Source of the DNA: an uncultured Actinomycetes bacterium
GTDB lineage: Bacteria > Actinomycetota > Thermoleophilia > Solirubrobacterales > 70-9
DNA length: 14,776 nucleotides
Reading direction: 5' to 3'
NCBI GenBank assembly: GCA_937907435.1
Contig: CALCIA010000070.1
Span: forward strand, 1-14,776
Shown here: piece after piece, positions 6,477-12,964 of the stretch
Layout: the number at the start of each line of letters is the position of its first letter
Position numbering within the stretch: position 1 is the stretch's first letter
Translations under genes and position numbers: made by a program
The notes under the pieces: model-generated
Seen by the model: only the letters and a program-made list of their open reading frames with translations
What the model was told of the DNA's origin: nothing
Database searches by the model: none

Positions 6477-8725
6477 GGAGTCGCTTCACCTTCGGCGCCG
6501 CGCTGGCCTGCATGGTCGCGGCGCTGTGCCTGGCCGGGACGGCGCTCGCCGGTTCGCACCACGGTGACCGCGACCACCATCAGGGCTGGGATCACCATCA
6601 GGGCTGGGGTCACGATCACGGCCATAGGCACCACCACGGCCATCACCACCACGGCGGCGGGAACGGCGGGGGCGGCGGCGGGCACCCGCTGCCGGAAAAA
6701 CTGCCGCCGATCGACATGAGCGAAGCCGAAAACTGCGACTTCATCGCCGACCCCGGCAACGAACTCTGCATGCTGCCCTTCCCCGACGACTACTACACCG
6801 TCGCCGATCCCTCCGGCGCCACCGGCCGCCGGGTCGACTTCAAGGACGCGGGGATGCCGGCCAACGTGCTCGGCCGGCACATCGAATCCGCGCCCTACAA
6901 CGAAGCCGACGGGTTCAGCCCCGGCTCGGTGATCCTGCTGAAGGTGCCGGGGATCGAGACCACCGCGGACGTCGCCGCCACCGGCGCGACGCCGATCAAC
7001 CACCTCGCCGGCTACGCTGAACCGGACGCGCCGGTCGTCGTCGTCGACGCCCAGACCGGCCGGCGCTGGCCGATCTGGACCGAGATCGACTCGACCGCCG
7101 CCGACCCCTCGAAAGCGGTCCTCGAGATCCACCCGGCGGTCAACTTCACCCCCGGCCACCGTTACGTCGTCGCCCTGCGCAACCTCCGCAACGCCGCCGG
7201 CGAAGAAATCGAAGCGCCGATCGCCTTCCAGTACTACCGCGACAGGGTCGCCTCCGAACAGCCCGAGATCAACGCCCAGCGCCCCCGCTTCGAACGGATC
7301 TTCTGGACGCTGAAGCAGGCGGGGATCGACCGCCACGACCTCTACCTGGCCTGGGACTTCACCGTCGCCGGCACCCAGAACACCACCGGGCGGGAGCTCT
7401 CGATGCGAAACGCCGCCTTCGCCCAGCTCGGCGACACCAACCTCGCCGACGGGATCCCGCAGGGCGCCTCGCCCAGCTTCACCGTGACGAGTGTCGAAAG
7501 CGAGCCGAATCCCGGGCAGATCGCGCGCCGCGTGAAAGGGACGTTCGAGGTCCCCTGCTACCTCTTCCCGAACTGCGGCCCGGGCGGCCTGATGCAGCTG
7601 AACGCGAACCAGGAACCGACCCAGAACGGCACCTGGACGGCGAACTTCGACTGCATCGTCCCTGAGGCGGCGGTCACCGGCCCGGGCGGGTCGGCGCGTC
7701 CCTCGCTCTACGGCCACGGACTCTTCGGCACGGCCTCGGAGGTCGGCTCCAGCCCCCAGCGCGAACTGTCACAGATCCACGACATCGTCCAGTGCGCGAC
7801 CGACGAGATCGGGATGTCGGAATCCGACCTCGGCTCGACCGTCGCGGCGCTCGAAAACGTCTCCAACTTCCCGGCGATCCCCGACCGGCTGCAGCAGGGC
7901 CTGCTCGACGAGCTCTTCCTCGGCCGGGCGATGATCAGCCCGAGCGGCTTCACCACCGCCGCCGCCTTCCACCAGGACGGCACCTTGCTCACGCCTTCCG
8001 TGCTGAACACGCACGAGCTCTTCTACAACGGCAACAGCCAGGGCGGGATCATGGGCGGGGCGCTGACCGCGGTGTCGCCGGACTTCACCCGCGCCTCACT
8101 CGGCGTGCCGGCGATGAACTACTCGGTGCTGCTGCCGAGGTCGGTCGACTTCGACGAATTCGCGCAGGTCCTCTACGGCTACTACCCGGACGAAACGGCG
8201 CGGCCGCTGATCCTCGACCTGATGCAGATGCTCTGGGACCGGGGCGAGCCGGACGGCTACGCGAGCCGCATGACCTCGAACCCGCTGCCGGGCACGCCGC
8301 CGCATCAGGTCCTCCTCGACATCGCTTTCGGCGACCACCAGGTGACCGATTACCAGGCCGATGTCGAGGCGCGGACGATCGGCGCGGCGGCGCACCGGCC
8401 GGTGCTCTTCCCGGGCCGCTGGCCGAACACCGAAGTGCTCTGGAACGTGCCGACGATCACCCGTTATCCGTACACGGGCTCGGCGGCCTACTACTGGGAC
8501 GGCGGGCCGGTGCGCCCGAATCCGGCCCAGCCGACCGCCACGATCGGCACCGAACCGCCCCCTTACGAAAACCTCCCGAACCGCGTCGGCGAAGATCCGC
8601 ACGGGCTGCCGCGGGCCACCGCGGCCGAGCAGCAGCTCGTCTCCGACTTCTTCGACGGCGCAATCCTCCACAGCGACGATTGCGGTGGCGGTCCCTGTTA
8701 TTCGGGGACCTTCACCGGGCCCTAG
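6473..8725 (+). CDS. Secreted alpha/beta-hydrolase-like protein with His-rich N-terminus
   Basis: A 750-aa exported protein of unknown substrate. A signal peptide (residues 1 to about 26, likely cut after ALA) is followed by a His-rich segment, residues 29-60, with 16 His including a tandem DHHQGW pair and HHHGHHHH, then a Gly-rich linker (61-70). The large mature part starts with ENCDF and LPFPDDYYTVADPS, contains a FTPGHRYVVALRNLR segment, and has a nucleophile elbow G-N-S-Q-G-G with Ser at about 522. This suggests an esterase/lipase-like alpha/beta-hydrolase; I could not place the acid and His with certainty. Several Cys pairs, including one at the C-terminus (CGGGPC), suit an extracytoplasmic protein. 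The His-rich tract probably binds Zn, Ni or Cu (inference). GAA appears favoured for Glu, as in the preceding gene. Confidence 0.7.
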   Translation: MRSRFTFGAALACMVAALCLAGTALAGSHHGDRDHHQGWDHHQGWGHDHGHRHHHGHHHHGGGNGGGGGGHPLPEKLPPIDMSEAENCDFIADPGNELCMLPFPDDYYTVADPSGATGRRVDFKDAGMPANVLGRHIESAPYNEADGFSPGSVILLKVPGIETTADVAATGATPINHLAGYAEPDAPVVVVDAQTGRRWPIWTEIDSTAADPSKAVLEIHPAVNFTPGHRYVVALRNLRNAAGEEIEAPIAFQYYRDRVASEQPEINAQRPRFERIFWTLKQAGIDRHDLYLAWDFTVAGTQNTTGRELSMRNAAFAQLGDTNLADGIPQGASPSFTVTSVESEPNPGQIARRVKGTFEVPCYLFPNCGPGGLMQLNANQEPTQNGTWTANFDCIVPEAAVTGPGGSARPSLYGHGLFGTASEVGSSPQRELSQIHDIVQCATDEIGMSESDLGSTVAALENVSNFPAIPDRLQQGLLDELFLGRAMISPSGFTTAAAFHQDGTLLTPSVLNTHELFYNGNSQGGIMGGALTAVSPDFTRASLGVPAMNYSVLLPRSVDFDEFAQVLYGYYPDETARPLILDLMQMLWDRGEPDGYASRMTSNPLPGTPPHQVLLDIAFGDHQVTDYQADVEARTIGAAAHRPVLFPGRWPNTEVLWNVPTITRYPYTGSAAYYWDGGPVRPNPAQPTATIGTEPPPYENLPNRVGEDPHGLPRATAAEQQLVSDFFDGAILHSDDCGGGPCYSGTFTGP

Positions 8726-8735
8726 GGAGGGCGTG

Positions 8736-9617
8736 TCAGGAGACCCCGGCGCCGAGCTCCGGCGTCGGGGTTCCTCCGCGGAGGCGCTCGCCGGTGGCGA
8801 CGACGTCGAAGAAGCGGTCGTTGCGGCCGCGGCGCACGGCGTGCGGCATCAGGTGGTGGGCCTGGCGGTGGGCCAGGGTGAGCGCCCGGAAGGCGAGCTC
8901 CTCGCGGGCGCCCCAGGGAATGTCGAAGATCTCGCGCACGCGCGGCGGCAGCGTGCCCTTGATGATCAGGTTCTGGGCGGCGAGGTTGAGGCGGGCGCCG
9001 CGAGGCACGGGGTGCTCGAAGGCGACGACCGGCGCGAAGGCGAGCGCGTGCGGGGTCGCGTAGAGGTCGGGCGAGGCGAGTTTCTCCGCGAACCAGGCGG
9101 CGAACTCGGGGTACGTGGCGGGGGCCGCGTCGAGCGGCATCCCGAAGAGCTCGCCGAAGCGCCGGTAGTCCTGCCACAGCGCCTCGCGCTCGGCGGCCGA
9201 CAGCGGCCGCACCATCGCCTCGTACATCGCCCGCCCGGAATCGGCGATCACGGCCAGCGTCCAGAGCATCAGCTCCGGGTCGAACGCCGAGTACGCGGCG
9301 CCGGCCGCGTGCGCCCCGGCGGCCTCCGGCAGCGTCCCCTCCACCCGCAGGTGCTGATGGTGCACGCGCGCGAGGATCCGGTCGGCCTCCTCCTTGGTGC
9401 CGAGGAAGATCGTCTCCTGCGCCTTCGCCGTCCGCACCAGGCGCTTGAACGGCCAGTCCCCGGCCTTCGTGCTCAGCATCGTCCCCGTGTAGGTCAACGG
9501 TTCGAGCGCCCCGATCAACAGCGCCCGCTGCCCGTAGAGCAGCCCCACCGACCGCTCCCCATGCACCCGCCTGGCCATCGACTCGCCCGCCGGAAAGTAA
9601 CTCACCCTCGACATCAT
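8736..9617 (-). CDS. MpaB/DUF2236-family oxygenase-like protein
   Basis: A protein of about 293 aa resembling the oxygenase MpaB/latex-clearing-protein (DUF2236) family. Supporting segments are GERSVGLLYGQRALLIGALEPL near the N-terminus, PFKRLVRTAKAQETIFLGT, then YSAFDPELMLWTLAVIADS, which matches the conserved (Y)SA(L/F)DPELLLW...DS block. Members that act as oxygenases use a haem held by His residues after the first block. Here the usual AHP/HS-like positions read LEP and MLS, so haem binding is doubtful. The start is one of two adjacent ATGs (9617 or 9614); an upstream extension to 9692 would overlap hicA and is less likely. It follows hicA by 25 nt on the same strand and converges with the secreted hydrolase gene. 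Confidence 0.75.
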   Translation of the reverse strand: MMSRVSYFPAGESMARRVHGERSVGLLYGQRALLIGALEPLTYTGTMLSTKAGDWPFKRLVRTAKAQETIFLGTKEEADRILARVHHQHLRVEGTLPEAAGAHAAGAAYSAFDPELMLWTLAVIADSGRAMYEAMVRPLSAAEREALWQDYRRFGELFGMPLDAAPATYPEFAAWFAEKLASPDLYATPHALAFAPVVAFEHPVPRGARLNLAAQNLIIKGTLPPRVREIFDIPWGAREELAFRALTLAHRQAHHLMPHAVRRGRNDRFFDVVATGERLRGGTPTPELGAGVS

Positions 9618-9642
9618 GCCGGCCGGCCGGCCAAGCAGCGGG

Positions 9643-9873
9643 TCAGCGGCCGAGGAGGCGCCGCAGATCGTCGGCGTCGAGGTTCGCCTCACGCAGGATT
9701 CGAGCCAGCGTCCCTTTCTTCAGTTCGCGGTGGACCGGGATGACCAAGGCCGAGCGCGCCTCGGTCTTTCGCAGCCGCGCGTGGCTGCCGCGCTGCCGGA
9801 CGACTCGCCAGCCGTCGGCTTCGAGCGCCTTGATCAGGCGCCGTCCGGAGACCACCGGTTGGTGTGGGTTCAC
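9643..9873 (-). CDS. hicA: HicA family type II toxin (mRNA interferase)
   Basis: A 76-aa protein with the compact HicA double-stranded-RNA-binding-like fold: SGRRLIKALEADGWRVVRQRGSHARL, then VIPVHRELKKGTLARILREANLD. The G-S-H motif (His31) matches the catalytic His of HicA toxins, which cleave mRNA and arrest growth until neutralised by HicB. It starts at a GTG whose bases overlap the hicB stop (GTGA, 9870-9873), so translation is coupled to the antitoxin. Length is typical and nothing looks broken. Confidence 0.92.
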   Translation of the reverse strand: MNPHQPVVSGRRLIKALEADGWRVVRQRGSHARLRKTEARSALVIPVHRELKKGTLARILREANLDADDLRRLLGR

Positions 9874-10112
9874 GACGGCAGCTTGATCCTGCGACGGACG
9901 ATGCCCCGGTCAAGCGGCTCGCCGTCTTCGCGGAGCCCGTCGACGTAAAGCGCGACCGCCTCGTGAGCGTTCGCGAGCGCGTCATCCATGTCCTCGCCCT
10001 GCGTGTGCAGGCCGGGCAGCTCCGGCGCGTACACGCTGTAGCCACCCTCCTCCTGCGGCTCGAAGATGAGCTCGATTTCCGTCAGCTGGGACATGCGGAT
10101 TCCGATTGCCAT
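9870..10112 (-). CDS. hicB: HicB family antitoxin, short form
   Basis: An 80-aa protein with the HicB partial RNase-H-like fold: EIELIFEPQEEGGYSVYAPELPGLHTQGEDMDDALANAHEAVALYVDGL. It would bind and block HicA. It ends shortly after this domain (RRRIKLPS), without the C-terminal ribbon-helix-helix or helix-turn-helix that larger HicB proteins use to repress their own promoter, so autorepression may be absent or need another protein. It precedes hicA with a 4-nt overlap. The ATG at 10112 is used; an internal Met (10094, MSQLTEIEL) is an alternative and no clear ribosome site decides. It lies 49 nt downstream of nagA. Confidence 0.9.
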   Translation of the reverse strand: MAIGIRMSQLTEIELIFEPQEEGGYSVYAPELPGLHTQGEDMDDALANAHEAVALYVDGLREDGEPLDRGIVRRRIKLPS

Positions 10113-10161
10113 GGTAGGTCACCAAGGCCTGGGCGCCGGAATCTCTCCCCCTTGGCGACGA

Positions 10162-11355
10162 TCAGGCCACTTGACTGCCCGCAACGAGCACGCTGTGCAG
10201 CTCGAGGGAGTCGTCGAGGATGACCAGGTCGGCGGGGGCGCCGGGGGCGAGGTGGCCGAGGTCGGGGCGGCGGGCCATGCGGGCGGGTGCTTCGGTGGCG
10301 GCGCGGAGGGCGGCGGCGAGGGGGATGCCGAGGGCGTGGCAGTTGCGGACGGCGGCGAGCATCGTGAGGGTCGAGCCGGCGAGGGCGCCGGTGGCGGTGC
10401 GGACCTTGCCGCCACCGGAGTGGATCGGGACGGTGCCGCCAAGGGTGTAGTCACCGTCGGGGGCGGCCGCGGCGGCGACCGCGTCGCTGATCAGGACGAG
10501 GCGGTCGCCGGCGGCGCGCCAGGCGGTGCGGACGGTGTCGTCGGCGAGGTGGTGGCCGTCGACGATCAGGGTGACGAAGACGTCCTCGCGGCCGAGGGCG
10601 GCGAAGGCGATGCCGGGGTCGCGCGGGGCCGGCCGGCGCATCGCGTTGAAGAGGTGGGTGACGGCGCTCGCGCCGCGGTCGAAGGCACGGTGCGCGGTGG
10701 CGGCGTCGGCTTCGGTGTGACCGAGGGAGACGGTGACGCCGCGCGCGACCAGGGCGTCGACGAGCTCGAGCGCCCCCGGCAGCTCGGGCGCGAGCGTCAC
10801 CTGGGACACCGCGCCGGCCGCGAGCAGCGCGTCGAGTGCGGCGGGGTCAGGTGGGCGGATGGCGCTCGGGTCGTGGGCGCCGGGCCGTGAAGGCGAGATG
10901 AAGGGTCCCTCCAGGTGCGCGCCGATGACGCGCGGCCCGGGCGCGGCGGCGCGGGCCGACAAATCCATCCGGCCCGCTCGGCGCACGGGGTCCGCCACGC
11001 TCGCGTGGGCGCGCCCCGGCCCGGCGCTGTCGGTGCCCGGATGCGCCGCCGGGGCAGGCACCATCGCGAGCGAGGCGCGCATCGCGTCGAGCTCGCCAGT
11101 GACGATCGCCGGCTGGAAGGCCGTGACTCCACCCGCCAGGAGGGCCGCGCCGGCGACCGCGTAGCCGTCCTCTCCCGGCGCCGAGAAGTCGACGCCCGCG
11201 AAGCCGTTCACCTGCAGGTCGACGAACCCCGGCGCCGCGATCCTCGACCCGCTCGGCGCGCCGAGGCCGACCGCCGCGACGCGGCCGTCAATCACCTCGA
11301 CGTCGCCGTCGACCAACTCACCACCGACCAGCGCCGCCGCGACCCCGATCCTCAT
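10162..11355 (-). CDS. nagA: N-acetylglucosamine-6-phosphate deacetylase
   Basis: A 397-aa cytoplasmic amidohydrolase that removes acetate from GlcNAc-6-phosphate, the first committed step of amino-sugar breakdown and cell-wall recycling. NagA motifs appear in order: PGFVDLQVNGFAGVDF (44-57), GAHLEGPF with metal ligand E149, SLGHTEA (H213), VTHLFNAM (H234), VDGHHL, LISDAV with catalytic D291, and GALAGSTLTML. Residues 101-141 are a low-complexity Ala/Pro/Gly/Arg insertion just before the GAHLEGPF strand. No nagB, PTS or regulator gene is adjacent. The start is 43 nt from a divergent pseudogene, with a TAGACA -10-like box 10 nt upstream. hicB, hicA and the MpaB-like gene follow on the same strand. 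Confidence 0.92.
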   Translation of the reverse strand: MRIGVAAALVGGELVDGDVEVIDGRVAAVGLGAPSGSRIAAPGFVDLQVNGFAGVDFSAPGEDGYAVAGAALLAGGVTAFQPAIVTGELDAMRASLAMVPAPAAHPGTDSAGPGRAHASVADPVRRAGRMDLSARAAAPGPRVIGAHLEGPFISPSRPGAHDPSAIRPPDPAALDALLAAGAVSQVTLAPELPGALELVDALVARGVTVSLGHTEADAATAHRAFDRGASAVTHLFNAMRRPAPRDPGIAFAALGREDVFVTLIVDGHHLADDTVRTAWRAAGDRLVLISDAVAAAAAPDGDYTLGGTVPIHSGGGKVRTATGALAGSTLTMLAAVRNCHALGIPLAAALRAATEAPARMARRPDLGHLAPGAPADLVILDDSLELHSVLVAGSQVA

Positions 11356-11365
11356 CGTGCCTCGA

Positions 11366-11371
11366 TGTCTA
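11366..11371 (-). promoter_or_regulatory. -10-like TAGACA box for nagA
   Basis: On the minus strand TAGACA ends 10 nt before the nagA ATG, predicting a leader of only 3-4 nt. It falls where a -35 for the divergent plus-strand gene would lie, so the two promoters overlap in a 43-bp gap. Confidence 0.4.
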
Positions 11372-11386
11372 CCGAAGTCGACTGGC

Positions 11387-11392
11387 TAGGGT
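11387..11392 (+). promoter_or_regulatory. -10-like TAGGGT box before the PPOX pseudogene
   Basis: TAGGGT ends 6 nt before the ATG at 11399, with no Shine-Dalgarno. Identical in sequence and nearly identical in spacing to the box before the carbonic anhydrase gene. The promoter looks intact although the gene is broken. Confidence 0.5.
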
Positions 11393-11398
11393 TGAGCC

Positions 11399-11725
11399 AT
11401 GGGCACCGTGCCGAGCGAGCTGCGGGAGTTGATCGAGGCCGGACCGCTCGCGCACCTGAGCACGATCAACGCGGACGGGTCGCCGCAGGTGACGGTGATC
11501 TGGATCGGGCTCGACGGCGAGAGATCGTCAGCGGGCACATGCACCACCACCGCAAGCTGCGCAACATCGAACGGGACCCGCGGGTCGTCCTCTCCTCGGC
11601 TGACCAAGGTCTACATGTCACCCGACGACGAGTTCCCGGCGCCGAAAGGGCCCGGCTATATCGCCCGCTACGAGACCGAGCGGATCAGCGGGGTCGGGCC
11701 GTGGGCGCAGAAGCCCTCCGGTTGA
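11399..11725 (+). pseudogene. Broken PPOX-class F420-dependent oxidoreductase
   Basis: Remnant of a small split-barrel flavin/F420 oxidoreductase of the pyridoxamine-phosphate-oxidase-like class, normally about 130-140 aa. Codons 1-40 read as family (LIEAGPLAHLSTINADGSPQVTVIWIGLDG). At about 11519-11521 one base is missing (GA|GAG), and the family sequence continues in the next frame as EIVSGHMHHHRKLRNIERDPRVVLSS. At about 11592-11600 it returns to the first frame with LTKVYMSPDDEF, ending PGYIARYETERISGVGPWA; some 30 residues of the central barrel are missing there. The two lesions compensate, leaving a 108-aa open frame with a scrambled middle (residues about 41-66). Function is unlikely. 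A sequencing error could explain the first lesion but not the deletion. Confidence 0.8.
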
Positions 11726-11738
11726 CGGCGCGGTCGGC

Positions 11739-12470
11739 CTAACCGAGCACCGGGCCCGGCGCCAGCACGTCCGGGTCGTGACCGGGGCGCACCTCGGCGC
11801 CCGCGTCGCGCAGCGCGCGCAGGCGTTCGGCGGAGGCGAGCTGGACGTCGAGGTCGTCGCCGAAGATCGGCAGCCGATGATCGTCGAGCCCGCTCGCGAA
11901 GTGGGTGACGTCACCGCCGATGATCAGCTCGTCGCCGACGCGGACCGACTGGTGACCGGGGGTGTGACCCGGGGTCGAGAGCAGCTCGACCGAGCCGTCG
12001 CTGAGGAGGTCGTGGTCGCCCTCGACGAGGACCACCTGGTCGGCAAGCCCCTCGTAGTCGCGGGGCAGGAAGAAGTTGTGGGCGATCGCCTCGGGGTCCG
12101 CGCCCGCCTCCCATTCGCGGCGTTGGACATAGACCGGCAGCGAGGACGGCAGCAGCGCCGACCCTCCGGCGTGGTCGAAGTGCAGGTGCGTCAGGACCAC
12201 CTTGGTGAGCGAGCCAAGATCGACCTGCTCGGCGACCGCCACCTCCTGGTCGAGCTTGAAGGCCTTGATCGACTCGGCGCCCTCGTAGTGGCGTCGGGCG
12301 TCGGCGGCCGCGTCGGGATGGAGGCCGGTGTCGACGAGGATCCGCTCCTCCCCCACCTCGATCAGGTAGGCAGGGATCGGGTAGCGCACCTGGCGCTCCA
12401 TGTCCTCCCCGCGCCGCCAGATCCCGGCAGCCGAAGTGAAGTGCCCCCCGTCGAGCATGGTCACCCGCAT
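11739..12470 (-). CDS. MBL-fold N-acyl-homoserine-lactonase-like hydrolase
   Basis: A 243-aa metallo-beta-lactamase-fold hydrolase closest in motif layout to AHL lactonases (AiiA/AttM type), which open the lactone ring of quorum-sensing signals. The dinuclear metal site is complete: H95-L-H97-F-D99-H100, H169 (STPGHTPGH), D187 (GGDVTH) and H231 (RPGHD). The N-terminal RYPIPAYLIEVGEERILVDTGLHPD is also typical. There is no signal peptide. The spacing of ligands matches AiiA, but the family also holds other lactonases and esterases, so signal degradation is inference; no luxI/luxR gene is in view. It starts at an ATG 6 nt after a TAGGCT box, so is probably leaderless, and converges on the PPOX pseudogene with a 13-nt gap. 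Confidence 0.85.
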   Translation of the reverse strand: MRVTMLDGGHFTSAAGIWRRGEDMERQVRYPIPAYLIEVGEERILVDTGLHPDAAADARRHYEGAESIKAFKLDQEVAVAEQVDLGSLTKVVLTHLHFDHAGGSALLPSSLPVYVQRREWEAGADPEAIAHNFFLPRDYEGLADQVVLVEGDHDLLSDGSVELLSTPGHTPGHQSVRVGDELIIGGDVTHFASGLDDHRLPIFGDDLDVQLASAERLRALRDAGAEVRPGHDPDVLAPGPVLG

Positions 12471-12476
12471 GCGGCG

Positions 12477-12482
12477 AGCCTA
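12477..12482 (-). promoter_or_regulatory. -10-like TAGGCT box for the lactonase-like gene
   Basis: On the minus strand TAGGCT ends 6 nt before the ATG at 12470, with no Shine-Dalgarno between. Part of the recurring TAGGxT plus 6-7 nt plus ATG pattern in this window. Confidence 0.5.
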
Positions 12483-12526
12483 GCCTGTGCGGGACGCTCG
12501 TGCGCTCGCGTGTCGCCCCAGGGTGC

Positions 12527-12840
12527 GCGCAGGCGGGCCAGGGCGAGGACCGCATCGACGCCCTCCTTGCGCAGCGCCGCGAGCGAGTGCTTCCCTCGAC
12601 CGCGCCCGCGATCCGTTCGCCCGCGCTGAGCAGCTCGACGTAACGGTGAGCTCGTCCCGCTGTGCTGAGGAGGCGAGGATCACGGTCGCGCCCGCGTCGT
12701 CCAGCTCGGCGATCAGCTCGCTCGCCCCCCTCCATCGCCTCGACTTCGCCGATCAGCTCGAGTAGGCCTCGGAGTGCGCGTCACGAAGCTCGTCGCCGGA
12801 CTCGTTCTCGCCCTCCTCGCGCGTCGGCCGATCAGCCGGA
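12527..12840 (-). pseudogene. Decayed HAD-superfamily phosphatase
   Basis: No intact frame exists here, but conceptual translation of the minus strand, switching frames, gives a chain of HAD-like pieces: EEGENESGDELRDAHSEAY (about 12762-12818), ELIGEVEAMEGG (about 12720-12760), SELIAELDDAGATVILASSAQRDEL (about 12650-12725), RYVELLSAGERIAGAVEG (about 12595-12650) and SLAALRKEGVDAVLALARLR (about 12527-12586). The order and the ILASSA segment (HAD motif II strand, Ser/Thr end) match beta-phosphoglucomutase-like HAD hydrolases. At least three frameshifts separate the pieces. The N-terminal DxDGT nucleophile motif and the TKPxPD region before the C-terminus are missing. I read it as an old pseudogene, with boundaries approximate. 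It fills most of the gap between the lactonase-like gene and the zinc-ribbon MBL gene. Confidence 0.65.
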
Positions 12841-12952
12841 GAGGATCGCGCCGACCACCGCGCCGATCGGCAGCGCGCCGACGAACGCCTGCGACCCGAA
12901 GCGCGGGGGGAGCACCCAGGGCGGGCGCCCCTTTCCCACCACCGGGCTCTGG

Positions 12953-12958
12953 CACGAT
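12953..12958 (+). promoter_or_regulatory. Possible -10 box (CACGAT) before the zinc-ribbon MBL gene
   Basis: CACGAT ends 6 nt before the chosen GTG at 12965. It departs from the TAGGxT form at its first position but keeps A2 and T6 and the spacing. No Shine-Dalgarno is correctly placed, so leaderless initiation at GTG is the simplest reading. Confidence 0.3.
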
Positions 12959-12964
12959 GGAGAT

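Noticed and set aside
8744..8770. GC-rich hairpin (11-bp stem with one mismatch, 5-nt loop) as a bidirectional terminator between convergent genes.
   Set aside because: It lies within the last codons of the MpaB-like gene and has no T-run on either side; it may be coding composition only.
1331..9628. A 16-base identity (ATCATGCCGGCCGGCC) at 1331-1346 and 9613-9628, both just upstream of or at minus-strand starts.
   Set aside because: Mostly CCGG repetition in a GC-rich genome; too short and simple to call a repeat or operator.
12662..12964. N-terminal extension of the zinc-ribbon MBL protein by about 100 residues.
   Set aside because: The stretch is Arg/Ser/Pro-rich, runs antisense through the HAD remnant and has no family match; GTG 12965 is a better start.
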